Positions 34,771-46,174 of a stretch of DNA of 64,000 bases are shown in pieces (the first letter of the stretch is position 1; each line of letters opens with the position of its first letter). This DNA comes from Chrysoporthe austroafricana. Its lineage: Eukaryota > Ascomycota > Sordariomycetes > Diaporthales > Cryphonectriaceae. The position numbers and the translations under genes are program-made. Location of the stretch: assembly GCA_001051155.2 (NCBI GenBank), contig JYIP02000009.1:434001-498000 (forward strand). The letters are read 5' to 3'. The notes beneath the pieces were generated by a model that ran no database searches, was not told the origin of the DNA, and saw only the letters and a list, made by a program, of their open reading frames with translations.

Positions 34771-35622
34771 TCGCCGGGGAGGGCGCTCGCGAAGGGGAGG
34801 GGGGGACGAAGGATGCCGACGGGCTCGCTGCTGTGATCCGGGCGTTCTCGAGGAATGTGGGGTGGACACCAGGGCTCACGAGCACTGCGGCGCGGGCCCT
34901 GGTGTCTCCTCGTCGTCATCGTGATGACGAGGAGGACACCTGGAGCCACATGGGCGCACACGATATCCCCAGCTGGTACCGACAGCGGACAGACAGGGTG
35001 TCAGGGTGCGGGAGGAGGGAGGATACGAGGAGCGAAAACCCGGGAAGAAAAGAAAACGCGGGCGCACAGATGTAAGACGGGGGGGGGCGCTGCCGCGTTA
35101 TATGTATATATAGAAAATAAATATAGTACGTATGTATATGAGGGAAGACGCGGCGGGACGGAGTATATATATAAAAAAGTGCAGGCAGATAGCATACATA
35201 GATGGCCCCCTCCCCCCACCAACAAGCCGGTGCCCGGTCAAGTGAGCGCCTGGGTGCGCCGGGGCCAGCCCAGCCCAGCCCAGCCGTTGGAGCTAGAGGG
35301 CCTAGTCCACGGGCACGTCGGAACCTTAATTGATCCTATAACCTGGGGGAGGGGGGTGGTCCTGGGCTTGCGGGCTGGCGAGAGGGAGTATCGATAGCTT
35401 CCTGGAGGGAGGGTCGGTGGGCATCGTCAGTCGTCCTGGGTACGGCCATCGCCTCCTCATGAAGCGGGTGCTGCGGAGGGAGAGGGGGAGGGAGAGAGAG
35501 AAAGGGAGTGAAAAGGAGGAAGAGAGGAAGAGAGGATGTCCTGAGGGTCGACACACGGTAAAGCTGGGGGCGTGCCGCAGGACGAGGTGAAGTAGGAGGG
35601 CGCTGGAGATGACGGATGGCCC

Positions 35623-35700
35623 TCCTCCTCCACCACCTCCTTCTTCTTCCACCTGCTTCTTCTCCTCCTCTTCCTCCTCCTCCTCCTCCATCATCTCCCT
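35623..35700 (+). repeat. CTT/CTC pyrimidine triplet tract
   Basis: Almost pure pyrimidine triplets; it reads as poly-Glu on the opposite strand and explains a spurious long open frame there. Confidence 0.7.
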
Positions 35701-36407
35701 CCCGCTGGGATATACCTCGCAACCCCCCGCCGAATCAAAGGACCGTGGTGGCCCAGACAAGAAGCGCAACCGGGTCGATGGCAGTCTGGACCCTGGGGAC
35801 CGACCCACACCCGCATGCCTGGGCCCTGGCATGTTTGCTGTGGCTTCCCTCGCCCGGCCGCTGCTCCTCGCACGAGAGGTTGGGCCCGCGTGTGGTATGA
35901 TTTCAATCCTTATTCCCTTCCCCCCTCCTCCGCTGCCCCTCTGGCTCCGGCGGTGGACAGCAGCCCACCAGGAGGGACGGGAGCTCGAGGCGAGAAGAGA
36001 TAACCCGACGACCGCAGCGCTCTCGGAGGGGGAGGTTCCCTTCCCCAGGGAGGCCCTCTCTTGCTCATTCCCGAGGCTGAGACCTCGTCGCCCCCCTCGA
36101 TAGGGGCGGCGGCGACCTGCCCACGTGCCTCCTCCGCCGCAGGTCCAGCCTAGGCACCAGGCCGACCGCGCAAGAACTCGGTGAGCATAGCAAGTACAGC
36201 GGCCGAGGGGGACGTGGAGGATCCCTGCCCCGCGGCCCAGGTGGTGGTGGTGATATTGCAAGTGTCACAGCCAAGGACGGCCGCAGCGGTCTAGAGGTTT
36301 CTAGATCCGAAGCATCTGGCACACAAAGGCGCAAGCCACACCGGCGACAAGACGAGCGCCCTGTCACAACCGGGTCTCACGGTTACTCTCTCGCAGCCAG
36401 CCTCTTC

Positions 36408-36434
36408 TCCCTCCCTCCCTCCCTCCCTCCCTCC
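36408..36434 (+). repeat. (CCCT)n tetranucleotide repeat
   Basis: About seven tandem CCCT units. Confidence 0.8.
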
Positions 36435-39400
36435 GTCCTCCCCCCTCCCCTGAGGAAAAAAGTCTCCGTCTGTCGTAACACCGCAGCGGTCGAGGATGAC
36501 GCCCTGTTGTCTCGCCTACAAGCAGCTGAGCAGTCACCAAGCAGGGCAGGGCACTACGGCACGGCCAAGCGCTCTAAGCAGTATCGGATCAGCATGCTAG
36601 GTGGCCCAAGCCGCGGGCGGGTCCAGACCCCCGCCGCCTCTGACGCCCCGGGAGAGGTCTTTAAGCTTCTAGATCCCGCCCGATCGACACGAGACCCCCC
36701 TCCATGATGAGCCATCACGGGCGCAGGTGGGATCGCCCGGCACCCGGCACAAACCACACCCACCCACAACACGCCAGAGCGATGATGAAATACCGCGAGA
36801 GCAGAAAACGGCGGGATTGCTGATGCGGTCTGTCGGCTTCCCGAGGCATCGGAACACCCACCAACCCACCCCCCTGACGCGGGAAAAAGCGTGGGGGCCA
36901 GGTCAGCTCGGCCTTGTTTGTGTCCAGCGAGACGTCGTCCCCTACACCACCAGGCCGGCATGTGAACGGCGCGGCAAGGCTCCATGGGTTCTAGGACTTT
37001 CGATCAGACAACCTCAGGCCGCAGAGCCCCAGATACTGATGGCTGGCTGGCCTCGGTGTATACATGTCTGGGAGGCCTGAAAGCGTGCCAGGTTGACCTC
37101 GCGGACCCCCGGGTATAAAATGGTCTTACAAGGCTTGAGCACAGCTCACGAAGGAGACCATGCCATAGAATACGTACATAGTACCTTCCAGAATACCCTT
37201 GTTCTCGCAGAACCACCGCCCTCGTGCCTCGATCCCATCCCTCTCTCTACCACCAGGACGAGCAAGGCCACCGTCAAATCGGGTGTCCCGCGGCCTCGAG
37301 GGGCGCGGGCCTGTCTCGACCAGCGGTCTTACTTCTGAAAGCAAAAAAGCACACCGTGTTTCACTCGCTGCATTCCTGCGCAGGCGCTGCTGCCGTGCCA
37401 ACGGAGGAGGCGATGGTTCTGCGCGCCAGGGGTCCGTCCGTCCCTCCGGCCCTGGCACTCACCACTGCCTAGGCATCCGGGGGCTGGCCAGCGCGCCCCG
37501 GCCGGAACTCGTCCAATTCCGTCGAGAGCTGTGCCTTGTGACTGGCAGCAGACAGGTCGACATGCTGGTCGGAGAGCTTCGTGTCGCGCGGTGCCGTGCC
37601 CCCCGGGGCTTGGTGTTTCCGTTCTGGGCCGCGGGCCTGGTCATCTTCGGCCAAGTCGTATGAGGGTCGCAGTCCCTCCTCGCTCGAATAGTACGATGTT
37701 TAATTAACAACCTTGCGCACCATTCTGTAGTCATGCCATCGGCCCGATTAGGAACGCCTCAAGCGGTTGTTCTCATGGGTTGGCGAATAGGTAGCCTCGA
37801 GGTAGTAGCTGCTCACCTAGATCATTAGACCCAGATGTGGTAGCTTTTCTAGCCTCGCGTAGCAAGGGATCTCGTGCACATTTTCGGTGGCCCCTTACAG
37901 TTCATCTGCCAAGCTCTGCAGTACGTTGAATCTATCAACAGATGGTATGTGATGGATCATATTTCTTGCTTCTGTCACTCGCAGCTCGTGTTCAACAGAG
38001 CACACGCTACAGGTTAGGCGAAAGAGAATTGAACGAGGCAGTACCCTCTCTCCCCTAGAAGTACACTAGGTACAAGCCGTTACCTGGACACATATGATCT
38101 CTTCTCGGAATGTATCTTTCCGTATGGTGTTGCAGTATGAAGCATATCGATTATGGCTGGCCGGCACGGCCCCCTCCTACGACACAAGGAGGGAGCCACT
38201 GCTTGGACACCGCCGAAGGTGCTCAAAGACAGGCGTTACCAATGACTCTTGTGAGACCTGTTTCCTCTCTGCGTAGTTAAGTGGGGAATTAGCCCAAGAA
38301 TGGTGAAGTACTTATAGACGATTCCGATATTGCTATCCTATGTCGTGTTTTTCTTGCATTTTAGGATGTCAGCCTGCTTAGTGAAGACAAAAAGGCCCAC
38401 TTCGAAGTCTCTTCCGGCAGTCAGAAACAAAACTGTAACCTCGTAAGCGTCCTTTTGCTTTGGTGGTTCGATTTGTCACAAGCCTCAGGAGAAATGTACC
38501 TTCCGTAGTTCACCAGGTACCGACGTTTCAAGGCTCTTCAGGACTAGCAAGAAGCGGAGGGCAAAGACCGCCTTAGACTAACCACTGGGGAACACAGGGG
38601 CTGGAGCCGTCAATCATAGTGCACTGCTTGATGAGCCGTCTCTACAAAGAGTCCGAAATACTGAGGTAATTACTTGTCAGGTCTCAGCGGTGCCGGCGAT
38701 GCTATTGCAACTGCAACGAGAGCCCGACGCAATATTTCACATCCCCATTCACACAAGGATAAATGCGAGAAAGGGAGAGTACTCCAACAGCGAAGGACAA
38801 AGTAGGTTTCAGACTGATAGTGAGTGACATGCCAGTACTCAGCATCCTTAAGCAAGGGGGCGAGAAGTCTACGAAAAATAGCGGGACCATTTCTTCCTAA
38901 ATCATGATATCTCACAAAACAACCTGCCGCATAGTGGCTGAGTGACCATCTTATGAACATAACATCCCACGGCCCAACCTCAGGCTATACAGCCTGGCCA
39001 GCACTTGACCGTCCTAATGTTATCCCTAGGGCAGCCATGCCGGGTTTCTGTGACATGTCGGATTTCCGCTACCTGCTAAGGAAGGATTGACAGTTTCAAT
39101 GCGGCGTATAAAGGTACTCGCAATTCGAGGTTCCTGTGACTCCAATTGGCGCCCTTTTAATTAAATACCTTTTGAATCTTACGAGTCGCACATAACCTGG
39201 CACTGCAGCCACTGCGATGCTGTGTCCTGAGGTGGGCGCCCGTTCGGGACGGTAAGTTGCCCAAACCTTAAACTATATGACGCCACGAATGTTTGAAACA
39301 ATTTCAGCTCTTATACGGCTGAGGGCTGAGCCGACTCCAAGGAATTGGAGGGATACACGGCTCCTCGATCCAGTACATCGCCGTGCATGGTAAATATGGG

Positions 39401-39791
39401 CATCACCTGTCAGCCGAATTAATTCGAAGGGTTCGTTGGTCCTTTATAACTTAGGTGTATTGTGATTTGATACTATAGAACAAGACCGTTCAGGCAGTAC
39501 TGAGCCCGTGGGTATGTCAATATTATTGTAGAGACATTTTGATAGTAGGGGTGCTGGCCGACAGCGGCAGGTTCCGCGTGCCCCACTTTATTTTTCCATT
39601 GGGACCTCGAGAACAATTGAGTCACTGCCAGGGCGGGCTTCAGAGCCACGACCCCACCATCCCACCATCCGTCCATCAACCTTCAGGAACAATGAGCGCG
39701 CACCTCTCACCACAACGTCTGATACAACCTTGACAGCCCTTCGTCGCTATCGCGCCCACCCCTGACCACCTCTCAGATCCACACCTGAGCC

Positions 39792-42119
39792 ATGTCGCAG
39801 AAAGGCGGCAAGGCAGCTGCCGCCGCTAAGGGCAAAAAGTCCGCTGGAAAGGCTGGCAATGACGAGCAGCGCGAAGATGTCCTCCAGGCAGTCGTGAGTT
39901 GTGACCGAGGGCATCAGGCCACTAGAGCTGGGCTGACGGGTCGGATACCCTCAGATACTCGCAGACTACTTTCAGGACCGTTTCGTGCCCTTTAGCCTCG
40001 AAAAACCAAGAGTATATACACTCCCACCCGGGCGTATTCTGCCGCACTCGACGCTGACCCTGCCCCTCCACAGTGTCTCCTACCTCTCGCCAATACCCCT
40101 TTGATCGAGTATACCCTCGAGTTCCTGGACATGAACGGGGTCCAGGAGGTCATCATCTACACCGGCGCCCACACTGATCAGATCGAGAGCTACATCAACG
40201 ACCATCCGCGCTGGAGCCCTACCAGCAAGATCAACCCTTTCGCATCCGTCGACTTTATCCGAGTCGCCGATGCGACCTCGGTCGGCGACTTCCTGCGCGA
40301 CCTGGACGGGAGGGGGCTGGTTTCGGGGGACTTCATACTCGTCCATGGTGACTGCGTGGCAAACATCCAGCTGGAAGCTGCTTTGGCAAAGCATAAGGCA
40401 CGCCGCGAGGCTAATAGGGAGGCCGTCATGACGGTCGTGCTGAGATCAGGCGGCTTGGGCGAGCACAGGACGAAGTCGAAGGGCATAACACCGATATTTG
40501 CAGTGGACTCGACGACAGGCCGGTGTTTGCACTACGAAGAGATGAACCCTCTGCAGAGCGACCACTACGCCGTCCTGGATCCTATGATTTTCGAACAGGA
40601 GGCCGTGGAAATCCGAACGGACCTGATCGACCCCGGCATTGACATCTGTACGCCGGATGTGCTGGCGTTGTGGTCAGAGAGCTTCGACTACGAGCTGCCT
40701 CGGAAGAACTTCCTGCATGGTGTTCTGAAGGACTGGGAGCTGAACGGCAAGTTCATCTACACCGAGATCGTCGACGAGGGCTACGCGGCACGGGCCAGCA
40801 ATCTGCAGATGTACGACTCCATCACTCGAGACGTGCTCGGACGGTGGACTTACCCACTTGTTCCCGACTCAAACCTGGTTTCTGGCCACTCATACGTGAC
40901 GTACAAAGGGAGCGTCTGGCGGGAGAAGGGCGTCGTGTTTGAATCGGACACAGATATTTCGAAGTCTGTCTTTGGCTCTAGGACCGTTGTTGGCAGCGGC
41001 ACGAGCATAAAAAACAGCGTGATCGGAAGACGATGCTTCATCGGCCAGAATGTGACGATCGAGGACAGTTACATCTGGGACGATGTCACAATCGAAGATG
41101 GAACCACAATAACACGCTCCATACTTGGCACCTCGGCAACTGTGGGCAAGGACTGCACTATTGGGGCAGGTTCACTCATATCCTTCGACGTCACTATTAG
41201 CAATAACGTCTCGATACCTCCATCCACAGTACTCTCAGTACTTGCGCACGACCGGACCTCAGTCAAGACCGACCTCAAGCTGCTCGGACCAAAAGGCAAG
41301 GGCGCCGTGTACAAATACGAAGAAGATGAGGAGGACATTGACCCTAACGACCCGTCCCAACTTCAAAAATCACTCATCTACTCCGTCGCGAATTTCAACA
41401 TATCCACCTCCTCCGTATCCACGCTCTCTTCAGAGATTGACACGGACTCCGAAGACGACGAGGCCGGCCAATCCCTCGACCAGACTGCCCGATCCCGCCT
41501 CTCATCCTTTGCCTCGGACGACTCGGGCTCCGGCGTCAACAAGGCCGCGTTCCACAAGGAAGCCGTCCACGGGCTGCTGGACGCATTGCGCGGCGACGAC
41601 GACGACTTCGAGGGCGCGAAGCTCGAGTTCATGGGCCTGCGGCTGGGCCAGGACGCCTCCGACGCCTCCGTCCGACGTGCGGTGGCGGCCGCGTTCGTGC
41701 GCCGCGCGGTCGAGCTCCTGTCTCCGGACCACGGCGGACCGCTGGAGCCCGCAAAGGCAGCCGAGCAGGCCGTCGCCGCTAAGCTTGGCGCGGCCAAGTT
41801 CCTGCGGGAGGTGGGCGTCGGCAGCGGCAGCGTGGCCGAGCAGGTCGAGTTCATCCTCGCTGTGCAGAAGAGCCTGGTGTCGCATGCCGAGGAGGTCGAG
41901 ACCGCGCGGCTGGGCACGCTGCTCGCGGCGATGCTGCAGCGCATGTACAACGGCGACGTCGTGGAGGAGGACGGCATCCTGGCGTGGTGGGCTGACAAGC
42001 GCGCTGCCGAGGGCGAGAGCATGAATGGCATCAGGGGTCGGTGCAAGGTCCTGGTGGACTGGCTGGAGCAGAGTAGCGAGGAGGAGGAGGACGATGATGA
42101 AGACGAGGATAGTGACTAG
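39792..42119 (+). CDS. GCD6: eIF2B epsilon subunit (translation initiation factor, GCD6)
   Basis: Three exons, 39792-39893, 39955-40011 and 40074-42119, encode 734 residues. eIF2B-epsilon is the catalytic subunit of the guanine nucleotide exchange factor that recharges eIF2 with GTP. The N-terminal nucleotidyl-transferase-like domain is complete after splicing (ILADYFQDRFVPFSLEKPR, then CLLPLANTPLIEYTLEF). It is followed by hexapeptide repeats of the left-handed beta-helix (about 320-395, VVGSGTSIKNSVIGRRCFIG). A variable acidic linker leads to the C-terminal W2/HEAT domain, which ends with aromatic and acidic motifs (ILAWWADKRA, then an EEEEDDDEDED tail) needed for catalysis and eIF2-beta binding. 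The lysine/alanine-rich first exon is a fungal extension. Introns are 61 and 62 nt. Confidence 0.95.
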
Positions 42120-42670
42120 GAGAATCTGCCGACTCTTCAGACTCGTCAGTAGGGAGACGGCATGGATACGATTACCCCCTGGGTGTTGGCTCTCTCAGAG
42201 TCAGCACACAAAACCTATGAGAAGGTTTGAAGTCACAAGCCGGCTCGACTGCTCGTATGGCACGGTCTAGCTATCAGTGGCCAGAGAGCACCAACACGGC
42301 CTTGCCATATCACAATTGAAGCAGGATTCAAAGCCACATCTACAAGCCACAGGTTTTTGGAGTAAAAGTTGTGATTTTCTATCGCCGCCGTATTTACTGG
42401 GGCCAGACTATCCCACCACTCCCTTGCATCCCTGTATGCTCACAAGAAAGGTATCATTGTTACTAATGCCCGCGCCGAGCCCATAGCAGTGCATTTCGAT
42501 TCTCGTATGCCGTGATATAGCTGTTTCGATGCCACCCAAGAACTGAACAACATGCCCAACTGACTTCCTCCACCGAAAGAAAACGCTCCTTGCGCCCCAC
42601 ACCCCGTCCAAACTCCCCACTGCCGGAATCCCACAGTCAGACAAGGCGGCCACCCCTTCACCCGCGCCCA
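42120..42670. other. Convergent intergenic region GCD6/CHO1
   Basis: 3' untranslated regions of GCD6 (+) and CHO1 (-). No protein-like open frame or RNA gene is seen. Confidence 0.5.
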
Positions 42671-43576
42671 TCAAGGCTTCGGGATGTGGATGGTCTTGCT
42701 CGTCATCAGGCACCCGTGCACCACCCAGAGCAGGACGACGGGGTGGACCTCAAACGCGGAGCCGGCGAACCAGACGCCGCCGGGGAGGGCGTCGTGGATC
42801 CAGCCGGCGTGGACCCAGTAGGCCATCATGGCGTCGAGCCCGAGGGAAGTGGGAATGGGCGTGCCCTCGAAGTACCGCGCCTTGCCCGTGGCGTCCTTGG
42901 GGATGGCGGTCGCGGTCACGTTGAACCGCGCCAGGCGCGTCAGCCCGCACAGGACGAAGAAGGCGAGCAGGAGGTGGTCGAGGGGCGAGCGCAGGCCGAT
43001 GGCGAAGGCGACCACCGCGGGGGCGAGGCCGAAGGAGATCTGTGCCAGGGCGTCGTCAGCCGGGAGCGGGAAGAGCTCGGGGGTGGGTATCATATTGTCT
43101 TTGTGTGTGAGGTTTGGGGGGGGGGCGGTAAGACCTACCAGGTCCGCGAGGCTGTCCAGCTCCTGGCCCATCATGCTGCTCTTCTTGCGCCACCGCGCGA
43201 CCTTGCCGTCCATGAAGTCGAAGAACAGGCCGAAGGGTAGGAAGGCCAGGGCGGCGTACAGGTTGCCGAGCGAGGACGGGTCGCCGAGGAGGTAGCGCAT
43301 GGACGAGAAGACGGACATGACGCCGCAGAAGCCGTTGAGCTCCGTGATGAGGTCGGCGAGGTGCAGCGCGCGGATGAGCGAGAAGTGGCCGACCTCGGAG
43401 GAGAGGAGGACCTTCTGCTTGTCGTAGGCTGTTTGTGTGGGAGGCGACCTGTTAACGTGGTTGTCTGCCGGGGGAGGAGAAGAGGCGGGGAGGGGGGGAG
43501 GCATACAGGAGGTCTCAACCGAGTCCTTCTTGGCGTCGCCGTTGGGCGAGGCCATCGTGGAGGCACGTTTTGACAT
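42671..43576 (-). CDS. CHO1: CDP-diacylglycerol-serine O-phosphatidyltransferase (phosphatidylserine synthase)
   Basis: Three exons on the minus strand, 43576-43507, 43428-43139 and 43039-42671, encode 242 residues. The enzyme makes phosphatidylserine from CDP-diacylglycerol and serine in the ER membrane. The CDP-alcohol phosphotransferase signature DG-x2-AR-x8-G-x3-D-x3-D is exact: DGKVARWRKKSS, then MMGQELDSLAD, followed across the second splice site by LISFGLAPAV. Several hydrophobic spans follow, as expected. The first intron (43506-43429, 78 nt, GTATGC...ACAG, with GTTAAC near its 3' end) is a multiple of three and has no stop, so retaining it would add 26 residues; splicing yields VETSSYDKQKVLL, which I prefer. 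The second intron is 99 nt. Confidence 0.92.
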   Translation of the reverse strand: MSKRASTMASPNGDAKKDSVETSCMPPPLPASSPPPADNHVNRSPPTQTAYDKQKVLLSSEVGHFSLIRALHLADLITELNGFCGVMSVFSSMRYLLGDPSSLGNLYAALAFLPFGLFFDFMDGKVARWRKKSSMMGQELDSLADLVGLTAPPPNLTHKDNMIPTPELFPLPADDALAQISFGLAPAVVAFAIGLRSPLDHLLLAFFVLCGLTRLARFNVTATAIPKDATGKARYFEGTPIPTSLGLDAMMAYWVHAGWIHDALPGGVWFAGSAFEVHPVVLLWVVHGCLMTSKTIHIPKP

Positions 43577-44343
43577 AGCTACCAGGTGGAGGACTAGTGG
43601 TGGTGTCGTGGGAATGCGCCCTGGGTCGTGTATATCTGGTCGTTGAAGGAGGAGGAGGAGGAGGAGGAGGAACGGAGTAGAATTTTCAAAACGGCGATAA
43701 ATTGAAGCCTCCTGACGAATCCAACGCAAAAATGGCGGGAAGTCTTGAAGAGACCACAGGGCGACGGAGGTCTCCCACAAAAGCAATGAGGTGCTGAAGT
43801 CGGCACGAGGCAGTGCAGCGGTACGTCGTTGATTCACACAGGCTACTACTACTGCTGCTGCATATGGTGGTGGTCGATCTCTGTGACCTGCGGCGCATGT
43901 GCAGCGCAGGCCTAGCGCAAGCTCCCAGCAGGGCCAAGGGCACCCGTCCGCGCCTGATGCCGTCATTGCTCTACCTGCTTTGGGCCTAGACCCCCTGTGG
44001 CCGTTAGTGAGCTCCACATCCACAGCAAGGCCCCACGCTGGCAGTTGTGACAGGGCGTAGCCGCTGAGGTCAGCGCACGGGGGGCATGCACTGGTTGAAA
44101 TCCACCCTGGCGAAACAGGATGGATGCTCGAACATGCTGGGAGCAGATCCTCCTCCTCCTCCGGTCGAGGAAACAGATGGGCCAGGGGCACCACGCAGCA
44201 CTACGGGGTATGTCACTTGGTCGCACATTATTCTGCAGCCCGGCAGCGTTTCTTTCTTTAGGCACGCCGGCCATTCAGGGCGGCCCACAATTTCAGATTG
44301 GTATCACGATGTTTTCGACAGAGACGCCTCGCGCTCACCCCCC
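43577..44343. other. CHO1 promoter and MFS gene 3' region
   Basis: Region between two minus-strand genes. Close to the CHO1 start is a GAG-triplet tract (separate entry). No gene is recognised. Confidence 0.5.
43647..43671 (+). repeat. (GAG)n triplet tract in the CHO1 leader
   Basis: Eight GGA/GAG units, which read CTC on the transcribed sense of CHO1, about 70-95 bases before its start codon. Pyrimidine tracts near the transcription start are common in fungal promoters. Confidence 0.7.
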
Positions 44344-46174
44344 TCACAAGGTATATCTGAACCCGGGATTGTCCAGCTCTGTCTGGTCATGCATTCCCAT
44401 CTCGATCGCCGCGGCGTCGTTGGTGTGCCCGGCAGCGTCTCGAGCCTTGTTCGACCTGTACATGTAGACGTACAGCACCACCACCATGAGCAGCTTCACG
44501 GTGTACCCCACGAGCATGGCGATGTAGGCGCTGTGGTATCCAGCTGTGAGGATCGGCAGTCAGCGTGCTGGCCTGTCTCAGACGGGGTCTCTCCCCGCCG
44601 CTTCGCTGAAAGGAGATGGGGTGAGAGGGGGGGGACTCACGAGCTTCGCTGGAGATGAACGTCTGCGGGCCGATGATGTTGCCCACGCAGTACCCCGTGA
44701 ACAAGACCGCGCCGGTGAGCTGCTTCTTGGTGTACCCGGCCACATTGGACGAGACCATCGTCAGGGACATGCTGAACCCCAGGCCTTGGAAGTAGCAAAG
44801 CCAGAGGGCAACAAGTCGGCCCCACTGGAAACGGTCAGCTCACGGCCTCTCTCCTCCGGGGGATTCGCCGACCACCAGAGACACTCACCTTGTTGCTATC
44901 CGACAGCCCGACCAGCAACGCCGCGCCGACGATACAGATCGCATTGGCCACGATCATCGTGATGCACCTGCTCTGCGGCCACCGCGTGCAGACCCACCCA
45001 CCGATGATCAGCGCCAGGAACTGCACCGCGCCGCCGGGGATCTGCAGGTACTGCGAGCCGAGCGTGCCGAACCCGAAGCTGTCGATGATGATGCTCGTGA
45101 AGCTCGTCAGCGCGCTGTTGGGCACCTGCGCGCCGACCGCCATCACGAACAGGATCCACGTCTTGGGGTCCTTGGCGCACTGGACCGCCTGGTACCGGCG
45201 GAAGTGGTGGTTCTTGACGCCCTGCTTGTTGCGGCTGACGCGGTCGATTGCGATGGCCCGCTCGCGCGCCGTCAGGAACTTGGCGGTGGACGGGAGGTCC
45301 GGCAGCACGAGCAGCGACACGATGCCCCAGAAGAAGCTGATGGCGCCGAAGATGATGAAGACGTACATCCACCGCGCGAGGCCCGTCGTGATGTGGCCCA
45401 CCGCGTAGCCGATGAGGCCGCCGAACATCGTCGCCAGGCCGTTGGTGCAGTAGTACGACTCGAGGCGCAGGGGCTGCTCGGCCGACGTGTACCAGACGCT
45501 CATGATCAGCACGAACGCCGGGTTGACCGTCGCCTCGGTTACGCCGAGGAAGAAGCGGTTGGTCGCGATCCCGCCGAACGAGGTGCACCCGGGCGTCGTC
45601 ATGAGGATCGCGCCCCAGATCAGGGTGACGACCGAGACGAACTTGCCGATGGGGAGCGCCTGGAGCGCGTACGAGGCCGGGAACTGTGCGATCAGGTATC
45701 CGAAGTAGAAGATGGAGCTGAGCCAGGAGTAATCCTGCCCATGCAGGTTGGTGCCGGTCTTCAGGCCGAATTCGCTGGCGAAGTTGAGCGAGTCTGCATA
45801 TGCATCATCAGCCCCTACAGCCCGGACACAAGAAGGAATGCGTCGGCTTGCTCCAGAATCGACTTTTCTTTCCCTTTTTCTTACTGGGCGCACCGGACAG
45901 AAAGCTGGGACTCACTCTTATCCAAGTACTGCAGGAAATACGTAACAAACAACACCGGCAGGATGCGCATATCGATCTTCCTCAGCACGCGCTTCACCTC
46001 CGCCTCCTCGAACTCGGTGTCCGTCGTGGCCTTGTACACCTCATAGTTGTCGTCGAGCGCATCGTCCGAGCTGCTTTCGATGCCGTAGTCGCGCCCCAGC
46101 GTCGCGGCCGGGCCGGCCTCGGGCGCATCCAGGCTCCCCTCCTTGTCGATCTCGTGGTCCCTGGCTGAGGCCAT
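44344..46174 (-). CDS. MFS transporter, Dal5/allantoate-permease-like (anion:cation symporter family)
   Basis: Four exons on the minus strand, 46174-45916, 45793-44889, 44824-44641 and 44543-44344, encode 515 residues. The N-terminal 70 residues are acidic and soluble; then about twelve hydrophobic spans follow. Family-typical pieces are RILPVLFVTYFLQYLDK, DYSWLSSIFYFGYLIAQFPA, NRFFLGVTEATVNPAFVLI, a central FLTARERAIAIDRVSRN loop and, across the last splice site, SSEAPGYHSAY. Members of this family in the plasma membrane import allantoate, nicotinate, biotin, dipeptides and other organic anions; the substrate cannot be told from sequence. The four junctions keep frame; introns are 122, 64 and 97 nt. 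No metabolic gene cluster surrounds it. Confidence 0.9.

Larger units (their letters stand above)
33086..39791. other. 6.7 kb gene-poor region
   Basis: The first part (33.1-37.6 kb) is GC-rich with microsatellites and long but low-complexity open frames. The second part (about 37.7-39.6 kb) is AT-richer, with short open frames only, and looks like old relic sequence. The last 100 bases are the GCD6 leader. No gene is supported. Confidence 0.5.

Noticed and set aside
33849..34961. 370-codon minus-strand open frame
   Set aside because: Low-complexity Pro/Ser/Arg sequence over GGGA and CA repeats; no start context, intron or family pattern.
35326..36261. 311-codon minus-strand open frame with poly-Glu
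   Set aside because: The poly-Glu run is produced by a CTC/CTT triplet repeat; the rest lacks natural protein composition.
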